The position numbers and the translations under genes were made by a program. Positions 16,742 to 25,108 of a stretch of 64,000 nucleotides of DNA are shown piece by piece (position 1 is the stretch's first letter; every line of letters starts with the position of its first letter). Source of the DNA: Planctomycetia bacterium (GTDB lineage: Bacteria; Planctomycetota; Planctomycetia; Pirellulales; Thermoguttaceae). The stretch spans positions 15,304 to 79,303 of the forward strand of contig JAUNBJ010000003.1 in NCBI GenBank assembly GCA_030535245.1, in the 5' to 3' direction. Below the pieces are notes generated by a model that had not been told where the DNA came from, searched no databases, and worked only from the letters and a program-made list of their open reading frames with translations.

Positions 16742-17770
16742 ATGCGTATCTGTTTTGCACTGTGGTTGTTATCGGCCGTGACGGTTTTTGCGGAGAATGG
16801 AATGGTGCGGCTCCCCGACGATTGTCGGACGCCAGACGGAATGACATACAACGCGGCGGATGGGAATATTTATCTTGTCGTTCCGGCGACGCTTGCCGAG
16901 GGGGACGCACCGCTTTTCGTGATTGGCCCGGACGACCAGGCACGTGAGATTTACCGCATTCCAGCCCATCCGGAAACGAAACATGCCGGAACGCTTGGCA
17001 TCGCGTTTGGTCCGGACGGGAACCTTTACGTGGCCGACTCGCAGGAGATTTGCGGCCATCCGGAACATCTGGGGCGGCTTTTGCGAGTGGTTTTCGAACA
17101 GGGGAAGCCGGTTCGTACGGAGGTGCTGGCGACCGGGTTCATCGCGCCCAACGGATTGACGATTTCGGGCAACCATGTTTATTTTTGCGAAACGCGGGTG
17201 ACGGAGGATACCCCCACGCCGCTGACGTCGGGGTTGTTCTGCTTTGCTCTCGACACGTTGGATCCGAAAAAACCGTATCGGGCCAGGCCGTACGTGTCGG
17301 CAGACGACCACGACCCGCATTTCCTTTTTTCCTTCCAGACGCACGACCCGGTCTCCCGCGTGGGGGCGAATGGTTGTGGCGCGTCGGCGGACGGGAAGAT
17401 TTACGTGGCCAATTTTGGGGATGAGCAGATTTACGAACTGACGCTCACCCCGACGGGCGATGCGGTGAAATCGGTTCGGGAGGTGATTCGTGACAAGGAA
17501 AAAACGGAAAGCATCGACGGTATCCGCGTGGATGGCGACACGATTTACTTCGCCGATTTTCTGGGGAATGCCGTACGTCGTGTCGGGATTGCGGAAGGGG
17601 TGGTGCAAACCCTCGCGGAAAATCCGGTCGGCACGGGGGCGGGCGGCCAGCTCGACCGTTGTTCGGAAGTTTGCCGTCGTGGTGCGAAGCTGTATGTTTC
17701 CAACATCGACCTGCCGTTTGACAACGAAAACGATCCCCCCAACACCCTGACGATTCTGGAGCTGCCATGA
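16742..17770 (+). CDS. Secreted SMP-30/gluconolactonase-like protein 2
   Basis: A 342-residue paralogue of the protein at 2377-3486, with signal peptide MRICFALWLLSAVTVFA. Blade motifs include LPDDCRTPDGMTYN, GIAFGPDGNLYVADSQ, GFIAPNGLTISGNHVYFCE and GIRVDGDTIYFADF. It is likely a lactonase for an oxidised sugar; the natural substrate is unknown. ATG at 16742 has AGGAG six bases upstream. The stop overlaps the FGGY kinase start by four bases. Gene order with FAD oxidoreductase and aldolase supports an oxidative sugar pathway. Confidence 0.82.
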   Translation: MRICFALWLLSAVTVFAENGMVRLPDDCRTPDGMTYNAADGNIYLVVPATLAEGDAPLFVIGPDDQAREIYRIPAHPETKHAGTLGIAFGPDGNLYVADSQEICGHPEHLGRLLRVVFEQGKPVRTEVLATGFIAPNGLTISGNHVYFCETRVTEDTPTPLTSGLFCFALDTLDPKKPYRARPYVSADDHDPHFLFSFQTHDPVSRVGANGCGASADGKIYVANFGDEQIYELTLTPTGDAVKSVREVIRDKEKTESIDGIRVDGDTIYFADFLGNAVRRVGIAEGVVQTLAENPVGTGAGGQLDRCSEVCRRGAKLYVSNIDLPFDNENDPPNTLTILELP

Positions 17771-19266
17771 AATATTTTTTGGGAATCGACAATGGCGGAA
17801 CGCTGACCAAGGCGGGCCTGTTCGATCAAAAGGGGCGGGAACTGGCCGTCGCGACCTGTCCGGCGGAACTGCGTCACCCGCAAAAGGGGTTTGAGGAAAT
17901 CGATCGAAAAACCCTCTGGGACGCCAACGCCCGTGCCATTCGCAGCGTGCTGGAAAAGGCAAGCGTACCGCCCGAACAGATCGCGTGCGTCGCCGTTGCG
18001 GGGCATGGAAACGGGATGTATCTGGTGGACGAAAACGGCGAATTGCTGGTGGGCATTCACTCGACCGACACGCGTGCTCAGGCGTACGTCGATCGCTGGA
18101 ACGCCGACGGCACGTGGGAATCGCTGCTTCCCAAAACCACGCAGGCGACGTGGGCCGCTCAGCCGAATGCGCTTTTCCGTTGGTTTCAGGATCACGATCC
18201 GGAAACACTCCGAAAGGCCCGGTGGCTGTTCATGGTGAAGGATTACATCCGCTACTGCCTGACGGGGCGGGCCGCCATGGAGCGTACCGACGCCAGCGCC
18301 ACCAGCCTGCTGAACAACAACACGTGCCAGTACGATTCGGAACTGCTTGATGCGTGGGGGATTTCGGAGTGCCGTCGTCTGTTGCCGCCGTTGGTGGGAA
18401 CGTTCGACCTTTGCGGGTACGTGACGGCCGACGCTGCACGTAAGACGGGGCTTGCGGAGGGAACGCCCGTGGCGGGGGGGATGTTCGACATCGACGCGGC
18501 AGGTCTGGCCGCCGGAATGACCGACGCGACGTCGCTGTGCCTTATCTCCGGCACGTGGGGCAACAATCAGTACATCGCCCCCGAACCGGTCGTCAGCAAA
18601 GAGGTTTTCATGACCACCTGCTACAGCATTCCGGGGTTTTATCTCATGCTGGAGGGGAGTGCCACGTCGGCGGCCAATCTGGAGTGGTTTTTGCGGGAAT
18701 TTCTGCGGGCGGACAGGGAGCTTTTGCAGCTTCGCGGTGGGGCCGAAACGATTTACGATCGGGTAAACGCCGAGATGGCCGCCACGACGCCGAAAGATTG
18801 CGAGACGGTGTTTTTGCCGTACCTTTACACTTCGCCCGTCCACCGCGACGCGAAGGGGGCGTTGTTGGGACTCGACGCGTGGCAGTGCCGGGGGCATATC
18901 CTGCGAGCGATCTGCGAGGGGATCGTGTTTGGTCACTGCTGGCACATCGACCGGCTTTTGCAGTTCCGGAACATGCCGGACAAAATCCTGCTGGCGGGCG
19001 GTGCGTCGAAAAGTCCCCTTTGGTCGCAGATGTTCGCCGACATCTTGCGGGTACCGGTGGAAATCCCGGACGGTTCGGAGCTTGGCACGTTGGGGGCAGC
19101 CATTGCGGGGGCCGTGGCGGTAGGGGAATATCCGGACGCGTCCGCTGCGTGTGCCGCCATGGTGCGGTTTTCACGAACGTTTTTACCCAACCCGGATTGG
19201 GCCGACGTGTATCAGAAAAAGCACGATCGTTTCCGCGAACTGCTCTGGAAGCTGTACGAGCGTTGA
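17767..19266 (+). CDS. FGGY-family carbohydrate kinase (xylulokinase-like)
   Basis: A 499-residue two-domain sugar kinase that phosphorylates a ketopentose or similar sugar with ATP. The N-terminal phosphate motif is FLGIDNGGTLTKAGLFD, followed by VAVAGHGNGMYLVD and MVKDYIRYCLTG. The C-terminal ATPase lobe has ISGTWGNNQYI, LLAGGASKSPLWSQM and GTLGAAIAGAVA. Length is normal for FGGY kinases. L-xylulose kinase-type substrates are possible but unproven. Last clear gene of the plus-strand series begun at 5766. Confidence 0.9.
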   Translation: MKYFLGIDNGGTLTKAGLFDQKGRELAVATCPAELRHPQKGFEEIDRKTLWDANARAIRSVLEKASVPPEQIACVAVAGHGNGMYLVDENGELLVGIHSTDTRAQAYVDRWNADGTWESLLPKTTQATWAAQPNALFRWFQDHDPETLRKARWLFMVKDYIRYCLTGRAAMERTDASATSLLNNNTCQYDSELLDAWGISECRRLLPPLVGTFDLCGYVTADAARKTGLAEGTPVAGGMFDIDAAGLAAGMTDATSLCLISGTWGNNQYIAPEPVVSKEVFMTTCYSIPGFYLMLEGSATSAANLEWFLREFLRADRELLQLRGGAETIYDRVNAEMAATTPKDCETVFLPYLYTSPVHRDAKGALLGLDAWQCRGHILRAICEGIVFGHCWHIDRLLQFRNMPDKILLAGGASKSPLWSQMFADILRVPVEIPDGSELGTLGAAIAGAVAVGEYPDASAACAAMVRFSRTFLPNPDWADVYQKKHDRFRELLWKLYER

Positions 19267-19346
19267 GGAAAAAGCGCCCGCCAGACGATAAAAAACCACT
19301 CCGCGACATGACTTCCGAAGAAATCACGTCGCTGTTCGATGAGTGA
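19263..19346 (+). CDS. Possible 27-residue ORF after the FGGY kinase
   Basis: A TTG overlapping the kinase stop (TTGA) opens a 27-codon frame, MRKKRPPDDKKPLRDMTSE followed by EITSLFDE and TGA. The C-terminal part looks protein-like. There is no good ribosome binding site, and it could be the tail of a decayed gene. Weak call. Confidence 0.22.
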   Translation: MRKKRPPDDKKPLRDMTSEEITSLFDE

Positions 19347-19368
19347 AAAGGGTTTCCGGCAGGAGGTT

Positions 19369-21465
19369 TTATGGAGCTTCCTTCACCGGAAACGCGGACA
19401 TTTTCATTTTGGTGCAACCGTAGGGAACCAGGGTGATGGAAACTTTCTGCCCGACCTGCATTTCCTCCGGTTTGGGGAGGTGGGGTTGCTGAACGTTGTC
19501 CTGCCACGAGGTTTCCCAGGCAGGAACGCGCAGCTGCACCGGAGCGTCCACTCGCCAATCCCATTTTTCCGTCATCGGTTTGCGAATCACTTCGACCTGG
19601 TGGGTGGGGAGGTTCTTTTCCAGCGCGTACTGCCAGCGTGCGCCTTCTACGGCATGGTTTTCATCTTTTTCGGGGATGGGATAGCTGAAAAGGAGCGGCC
19701 CCAGCGAAACGCACTGGAAGGGACGATCCGTCGCAGCCGTTTCCTCGGCGGAGAGTTCTCCCAGAGTCGGAGCACGATATTCGATATCCTCGAACCAGAT
19801 TTTCCGCCCCGTCACATCTTTGAGAACTGGCGGGTTTTTGTCCACATAATGTTCCACAACCGGCTGCATGGGAAAATGCAGAACCAGCTTGTCCCCCTCC
19901 TGCCAGGTTCGACACACGCGAAGAAAGCCGTTCTGATCCGAGGTTGCCTCAACCGCCTGGTCATTGAGCGTAACGGTCGCGTGGGAACACCAGGCCGGAA
20001 CGCGAAGCCACAGAGGAAATTCGACAGGCTCTTGCGTGTGGAGCGTCATGGCGACGGTCTCCTGGAAGGGGTACTGCGTCTCGGTTTCCAGCGTGACTTT
20101 TTTCCCATCCGCCACCGACGCGGTGACACGATTCGGAGCGTAAAGGACTGCCGCCAGCCCCTTATCCTGCGAAGTCATCCACATGTACTGGATGAAATAG
20201 GGCACAATCTTGTTCAGTCCCGCCGTGCAACATCGGGGGTTATGCTGCCGCTTGTAAACATCCCGTTGATGGAAGTGGGTGGTGTTATACGCGACCACCG
20301 AAGTGGTATACGGACGGTTGAGAGACTGGAGATAGACATGCCTGGTGCAGTCCCGCGACATGGTTCCCGCTCCGGCATTGAAGAACAGACGTTCGATTTT
20401 GTCCGCCATCGGCCCATTTCCCGTAATGGCAAAGACCTGAATGCGACGAAACAGTTCATTTGCGATAGAACATGTTTCCGAACCACGGTACGCTCCCCGT
20501 GGGCCGGTGAATTCGTCCTGTACGATCGCTCCGTGTGGCTGAAGCGTTATTTCATCCAGCAGATGAACCCAGGCCAGCGTAATTTCCAGGTCTTTGGGGT
20601 CGCCTGTCCAGAGGTACTTGATCGCCCCGCTCATCAGAACCTCGTTAATCTGTGCGCCGTGCAGGAAAGAGTTGTCGTGCGGGTAGGGAACCTTCTCCCC
20701 ACGGAGATATTTTTCGGATGGCATTTCCCGATAGATTCCGAGTTGCTTGGGAAGCGTCACGTCCCGATTGTAAAAAACGCGATCCAAAACCTCCGCCACG
20801 GCAGGGTCTTGCGTCATGCGGTAATTTTCATACGCGTTGTAAGGGGCGTTGGAGGGATGATTTAATCCGGTCACCGTCACGCAGCGAATGTCCCGACAGT
20901 CGTCGTTGCAGCGCATCGCCTGGATGGCTCGCGGGTCGCCGGAAGCATAGGCGTAGGCGGTCATTCCCAGCCCAAAACGGGAGCTGGCACGCAGCGCATG
21001 CCCGTCCATCAGGGAGACCTGTTTCCAGTTTGCCTCGTCATGACGGTCCAGCCACCAGAGATGGCCGATACCCTTCTCGTTGCAGTGGTCGAGAACCCCC
21101 GCAAACCGACTTTCGGCATATTCGATAAGTTTCTCGTCATGCAGCGCATACGCCAGACGTACCAGCCCATCCAGCCAGTATCCTCCTCCTTCCAGATGGT
21201 ACGCACCCGGCACTCCCCAATCTCCCACAGGAACGGTCGGCGAAAAATCGGCTCGCCAGGCATTTCGGAAATCGGCGTGAACGTTATCCATCACCGCCGT
21301 ATAACCGTCTCGAACCGAAATGGCCCAGTCCCGAAGCCACCCTCCCGGTTCCACCGCTCCCGGAGGCAACGGTTCAAAATGCCGCTGCGCTTTCGGCCCA
21401 TGTTCCTGCGCAGATGCCAATAAAGCGGTACCCAACAAAAGAAGGAAAAAACAAACAGGTCTCAT
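19369..21465 (-). CDS. GH127-type beta-L-arabinofuranosidase, secreted
   Basis: A 698-residue protein (DUF1680/GH127) with a signal peptide MRPVCFFLLLLGTALLASA. GH127 enzymes remove beta-L-arabinofuranose through a zinc-bound cysteine nucleophile. The four key residues can be placed: Glu330 and Cys332 in GSETCSIANE, and Cys412-Cys413 in NPRCCTAG, with almost the spacing of Bifidobacterium HypBA1 (E338, C340, C417, C418). ATG 21465 follows GGGAG; the longer N-terminus is not supported. It is divergent from regulator 2, with phased operator-like repeats between them, so control by that regulator is likely. Target would be plant cell wall or glycoprotein arabinose. Confidence 0.92.
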   Translation of the reverse strand: MRPVCFFLLLLGTALLASAQEHGPKAQRHFEPLPPGAVEPGGWLRDWAISVRDGYTAVMDNVHADFRNAWRADFSPTVPVGDWGVPGAYHLEGGGYWLDGLVRLAYALHDEKLIEYAESRFAGVLDHCNEKGIGHLWWLDRHDEANWKQVSLMDGHALRASSRFGLGMTAYAYASGDPRAIQAMRCNDDCRDIRCVTVTGLNHPSNAPYNAYENYRMTQDPAVAEVLDRVFYNRDVTLPKQLGIYREMPSEKYLRGEKVPYPHDNSFLHGAQINEVLMSGAIKYLWTGDPKDLEITLAWVHLLDEITLQPHGAIVQDEFTGPRGAYRGSETCSIANELFRRIQVFAITGNGPMADKIERLFFNAGAGTMSRDCTRHVYLQSLNRPYTTSVVAYNTTHFHQRDVYKRQHNPRCCTAGLNKIVPYFIQYMWMTSQDKGLAAVLYAPNRVTASVADGKKVTLETETQYPFQETVAMTLHTQEPVEFPLWLRVPAWCSHATVTLNDQAVEATSDQNGFLRVCRTWQEGDKLVLHFPMQPVVEHYVDKNPPVLKDVTGRKIWFEDIEYRAPTLGELSAEETAATDRPFQCVSLGPLLFSYPIPEKDENHAVEGARWQYALEKNLPTHQVEVIRKPMTEKWDWRVDAPVQLRVPAWETSWQDNVQQPHLPKPEEMQVGQKVSITLVPYGCTKMKMSAFPVKEAP

Positions 21466-21611
21466 CAATCTCCCTTTCTTCTCAAAATTTTCGAAACGTT
21501 CCAACACCCTCAGGCACAACGCCGTTTTTTTCGATACACCAGCAAATATTTTTACGTCCAATTCCATGACAACATTTTACACGAGTGAGGATATAATAAC
21601 AATAAGCAGAA

Positions 21612-21644
21612 TGCGTAAAATATTTTTGGATTTTGCGTCAAAAT
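21612..21644 (+). promoter_or_regulatory. Candidate operator pair between GH127 and regulator 2
   Basis: TGCGTAAAAT at 21612 and TGCGTCAAAAT at 21634, exactly 22 bp apart and in direct orientation, in the 225-bp divergent gap. Same core and spacing as the repeats near regulator 1. A C8 run follows at 21648-21655. Confidence 0.55.
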
Positions 21645-21691
21645 GCTCCCCCCCCTTTTTATCCTGAAATCCCTTTTATAAAATCGAGGTC

Positions 21692-22858
21692 ATGAACGAG
21701 ATGAGAAAAAGTGTTCCGAGAGTCTGTATTTTACTGGAACTTTCCATGAAGTCCTGTCGGGAAAAGTTGCGTGGCATTCTGAGATACGAACGCCTCTACG
21801 GCCCATGGCGTATTTTTCTCCCGAGTCGGAGCAGAACACGTTTTGCCAATCTTCCGTTTGAAAATTTTGACGGCATCATTTCAGGAAGCGACTCCGGGTT
21901 GCCTCTGCACAGCGCCGCCGCTCTCCAGCACATCCCCGTCGCCCTGATCGATTATGGAGAATGGAATCCCCCATTCCAGAACATGATCCAGGTTCGCTGC
22001 AACAACGAAGAAATCGGCGAGATGGGTGCCGAGTACCTGCTGGAGTTGGGGATGAAGCACTTCGCCTTTGTGGAGCAGACGTTTGAGGTGAACTGGTCGG
22101 TCATTCGACGTCTGGCGTTTGAAAAACGAATTGCCAGAGAGGGGTTGGACTGTTCGGTGTTTTCACGGTACAGTGCTTCGGGACGCGATTCGCGGGAAGA
22201 TACGGAATCGTTGAAACGCTGGCTCCAGAAACTCCCCCGACCGACTGGAATCATGACCGCCAACGACACGCGGGCCGTTCAGGTTTTGTATGCGTGCCAT
22301 GAAGCGGGACTGGAGGTTCCTCAGGAGATTGCACTCCTGGGAGTGGACGACGATGAAATGCTCTGCCAGATGTGCGATCCTTCGCTTTCCAGCCTCCTTC
22401 TGGACTGCGAGTACGGAGGATTCCTCGCGGCGGAATGGCTCGACAAGCGAATGCGCGGAAAATCGCCTCCCCCGGAAACCCCTACTTACCAGACCTTGCG
22501 GGTATGCGAACGCCGAAGTACCTCCATCCACTACAAACTCGATCCTTTCATCGTTGAAGTGAAGGAATTTATCGAAGAAAATGCCTGGCAGGGAATCTCC
22601 GTTGCCGATGTGGTGGCCCACAGCCACGCCTCTCGAAGCACGCTGGAACGGGCGTTTCGGCAGGCATACCACTGCACGCTCCTCGAAAAGATTCAGCGCG
22701 TCCGGTTTGAACGGGTCTGTCGCTTTCTGCTGGAAACCGATTTGACCGTGGCGGAAATTGCCTCCCTGTGCGGTTTTCGCAGTGTCAGCGCCCTGAGCTT
22801 TCAGTTCAAAAAAAGATTCGGAAAAACTACCGGCGAATTCCGAAAAAATCGCCGATAG
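21692..22858 (+). CDS. XylR-like AraC-family regulator 2
   Basis: A 388-residue regulator with the same layout as regulators 1 and 3: a LacI-type sugar-sensor domain (VPRVCILLELSMKSCREKL; LRYERLYGPW; PTGIMTANDTRAVQVL; IALLGVDDDEMLCQM) then an AraC double helix-turn-helix (VVAHSHASRSTLERAFRQAY; IASLCGFRSVSALSFQFKKR). It is divergent from the GH127 arabinofuranosidase gene and lies upstream of the DUF1080 operon in the same direction. Both neighbouring gaps contain 22-bp phased repeats, so it may control both. The inducer may be an arabinose-containing sugar; this is inference. Confidence 0.9.
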   Translation: MNEMRKSVPRVCILLELSMKSCREKLRGILRYERLYGPWRIFLPSRSRTRFANLPFENFDGIISGSDSGLPLHSAAALQHIPVALIDYGEWNPPFQNMIQVRCNNEEIGEMGAEYLLELGMKHFAFVEQTFEVNWSVIRRLAFEKRIAREGLDCSVFSRYSASGRDSREDTESLKRWLQKLPRPTGIMTANDTRAVQVLYACHEAGLEVPQEIALLGVDDDEMLCQMCDPSLSSLLLDCEYGGFLAAEWLDKRMRGKSPPPETPTYQTLRVCERRSTSIHYKLDPFIVEVKEFIEENAWQGISVADVVAHSHASRSTLERAFRQAYHCTLLEKIQRVRFERVCRFLLETDLTVAEIASLCGFRSVSALSFQFKKRFGKTTGEFRKNRR

Positions 22859-22898
22859 TCCTGTTTTCCAACCGACCCGGAAGGATTGTGCAGACCGT

Positions 22899-22926
22899 GA
22901 GGCGTCGGCGGAGGTCTGTTTGAAGC
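22899..22926 (+). repeat. 28-bp exact duplicate of a HEAT-gene segment, intergenic copy
   Basis: GAGGCGTCGGCGGAGGTCTG followed by TTTGAAGC is identical to bases 26651-26678 inside the HEAT-repeat gene 3.7 kb downstream, where it encodes EASAEVCLK. Flanking bases are also partly alike (CAGAC just upstream in both). Confidence 0.75.
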
Positions 22927-22970
22927 CGTGAATATTTCCTTTCAGGGGGGGATTTGCCGGGGGATGTTTT

Positions 22971-23006
22971 GCGCAAAAAAGAGATGGCATTTGCGCAGAA
23001 AAACGG
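22971..23006 (+). promoter_or_regulatory. Candidate operator pair upstream of the DUF1080 operon
   Basis: GCGCAAAAAA at 22971 and GCGCAGAAAAAC at 22993, 22 bp apart in direct orientation. The downstream copy abuts the -35 element at 23007, the position expected for an AraC-type activator. Confidence 0.6.
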
Positions 23007-23035
23007 TTGCGTTTTGCGAGGTATTGTGTTACACT
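23007..23035 (+). promoter_or_regulatory. Sigma70-type promoter of the DUF1080 operon
   Basis: TTGCGT (23007-23012), 17-bp spacer, TACACT (23030-23035), about 60 bases before the start codon. The -35 is poor compared with TTGACA, consistent with activator dependence. Confidence 0.55.
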
Positions 23036-23098
23036 GGGGTGAGGTTCGCGGAAGCGTTGTGGAATCCCTGGGTCATTTTGCGTTGTGGGAAGGATAGA

Positions 23099-23803
23099 AT
23101 GAGAATTTTGATTTTGACAGGGTGTCTGTTGGGGACAGGGGTACTTTGGGCGGGAGAGACCTGTCCGGACAAAGCGGTTCCGGAGGGGTTTGTTTCGCTG
23201 TTTGACGGCAAGACAATGGACGGTTGGGACGGCGACCCGAAGTTCTGGCGGGTGGAGGAGGGTTGCCTGACGGGGGAATCGACGCCGGAGAACCAGGTGG
23301 AGCACAATTCGTTCCTGATTTTGCGGAAGGTGGCAAATCCGAGGGATTTCACGATCGTGTTTGATTTCCGGATGTCGAAGGGGTGCAATTCGGGGTTATC
23401 GTTTCGGGCGAAGGAGACGGCGGGGAAGCCGTGGAATATTCTGGGGACGCACGCCGATATTTTTGACCACGAGAAACATCTGGGGACGATTTACCGGGAC
23501 GGGGTATTGGCGTGGCGGGGGGAACGCGTGGCCGTGGCACCGGGGCGTAAGATTACGGTGAAAGAGACGTTTGGTACGGCGCAAGTGTTGCTGGAAGCGA
23601 TCGATCGGTATGGTTGGAACACGTTTCGGCTGGAGGTTTTGGGAGGGCACATGACGCTTTGGATCAACGGCGTGAAGATGGCCGAGGTTCAGGACGACTC
23701 CATCAAGCCGCCGCATGGGGTGATGGGTTTGCAGATGCACCGGGGGCCGGCGATGAAGATTCAGGTGAAGAATGTTTTTTATAAGGAAGGGGTGGAACCA
23801 TGA
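23099..23803 (+). CDS. Secreted DUF1080 (3-keto-disaccharide hydrolase-like) protein
   Basis: A 234-residue protein with signal peptide (MRILILTGCLLGTGVLWAG) and one concanavalin-like beta-sandwich: FVSLFDGKTMDGWDG, WRVEEGCLTGES, FTIVFDFRMSKGCNSGLSFR, WNTFRLEVLGGHMTLWINGV and a final GVMGLQMHRGPAMKIQVKNV. Members of this family hydrolyse 3-keto-glycosides after a Gfo/Idh oxidoreductase has made the 3-keto group. ATG 23099 follows AAGGAT; longer forms would include the promoter and operator repeats. The next gene, a Gfo/Idh protein, overlaps by four bases. Confidence 0.88.
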   Translation: MRILILTGCLLGTGVLWAGETCPDKAVPEGFVSLFDGKTMDGWDGDPKFWRVEEGCLTGESTPENQVEHNSFLILRKVANPRDFTIVFDFRMSKGCNSGLSFRAKETAGKPWNILGTHADIFDHEKHLGTIYRDGVLAWRGERVAVAPGRKITVKETFGTAQVLLEAIDRYGWNTFRLEVLGGHMTLWINGVKMAEVQDDSIKPPHGVMGLQMHRGPAMKIQVKNVFYKEGVEP

Positions 23804-25074
23804 GTACGCGACGGCATTTTCTGAAAACGTTGGCAGTTTTGACGGGAGGGGCGGCACCGCTGGTCTTTCCGGCGTCGGTGTTGGGGCGGGATGGCACGGT
23901 GGCTCCTTCCAACAAGCTGACCATGGGGGGCGTGGGGCTTTGGGGGCGTGGGAGCACGGTTTTGCGCACGTTCCTGCAACACGACGATGTGAAAGTTCTG
24001 GCGGTTTGCGACGTGCAGTCGTGTCGACGGGACTTCAACAAGGAGATGGTGGACAAGCGGAACGGCGACCAGGCGTGCGACACGTATATCGACATGCGGG
24101 AGCTTTTCGAGCGGAAGGATATTGATTTTGTGCTGATTGCGACGGGGAATCGGTGGCATGCGTTGGCGTCGATATGGGCGGCGCGGGCGGGGAAGGATAT
24201 TTACTGCGAGAAGCCGGTTTCCATGTCGCTTTACGAGGCGCACGCGTTGGAAGAAGCGATCCGGCAGTACGACGTGGTGTTTCAGGCGGGAACGCAGCGT
24301 CGGAACAGCGACAATTACAAGTTTGCCGTTTCGCTGGCGCATAGCGGGAAATTGGGCAAGTTGAAGGAGGTACACGCGAATATTCTCTGGCCGGGAACGC
24401 GTCACGAGTGGCTTCCTGGGGAACCGGAGCCGTCGCCGGAGGTGTGTGATTGGGACAAATTTTTGGGGCCGGTGCCGTGGCGTCCGTACCATTCGCGTTA
24501 TGTCCGCAATGCGGGGTGGTATCGGATCGACGATTTTGAGGGGGAGATGCCAGGTTGGGCGTCGCATACCATCGACATGGCGCAGTGGGCGGCGAAGAAA
24601 GACGACACGGTTCCGGTCGCGTGGTATCCGCAGTTCGATGAAAAGGGGAACCAGAAGTGGGACATTCACGCAACGTACGCCGACGGTTTGAAACTCATCA
24701 TGCGACCGGGCGGATTCATGGGTTTGGGAACCTGTTCGCTCCGGCTGGTTGGGGAGGACGGTTGGGTGGAAACGGGCGATTCGAGCCGCGTGGCGGTGTC
24801 GTCGGACCGGTTGCGAGAGGGGATGGGGGTGTATCGTGACGGCATGTACGAGGGGCCGCACGTGACGGAGTTTTTGGAGTGCGTCCGAACCCGCAAAGAC
24901 CCGACATCAAACGTTCGCGTGACGGTAAATTCGCACATTGCGTGCCACTGTTCGTCGATATGCTGGAAGTTGGGGCGTGCGTTGACGTTCGACCCCGTTA
25001 CGGAGAAGTTCAACGACCGGGCGGCGGATGGTCTGGGCATTCGATCCATGCGGGAACCATACACGCTGAATTAA
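23800..25074 (+). CDS. Gfo/Idh/MocA-family oxidoreductase with Tat signal
   Basis: A 424-residue NAD(P)-dependent sugar oxidoreductase. The N-terminus STRRHFLKTLAVL is a twin-arginine signal, so it is probably exported folded with its cofactor. The Rossmann motif is GVGLWGRGSTVLR, and the family EKPVS signature appears in IYCEKPVSMSLYEAH. The C-terminal half contains GWASHTIDMAQWA. Together with the DUF1080 protein, to which it is coupled by an ATGA overlap, it fits a pathway in which a glycoside is oxidised at C3 and the 3-keto-glycoside is cleaved. Confidence 0.9.
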   Translation: MSTRRHFLKTLAVLTGGAAPLVFPASVLGRDGTVAPSNKLTMGGVGLWGRGSTVLRTFLQHDDVKVLAVCDVQSCRRDFNKEMVDKRNGDQACDTYIDMRELFERKDIDFVLIATGNRWHALASIWAARAGKDIYCEKPVSMSLYEAHALEEAIRQYDVVFQAGTQRRNSDNYKFAVSLAHSGKLGKLKEVHANILWPGTRHEWLPGEPEPSPEVCDWDKFLGPVPWRPYHSRYVRNAGWYRIDDFEGEMPGWASHTIDMAQWAAKKDDTVPVAWYPQFDEKGNQKWDIHATYADGLKLIMRPGGFMGLGTCSLRLVGEDGWVETGDSSRVAVSSDRLREGMGVYRDGMYEGPHVTEFLECVRTRKDPTSNVRVTVNSHIACHCSSICWKLGRALTFDPVTEKFNDRAADGLGIRSMREPYTLN

Positions 25075-25108
25075 GGCAACTTCCAGAAACGAAATAAAGG
25101 GATTAATC

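Noticed and set aside
22928-23098. N-terminal extension of the DUF1080 protein
   Set aside because: Contains the operator repeats and promoter; the signal peptide starts at 23099.
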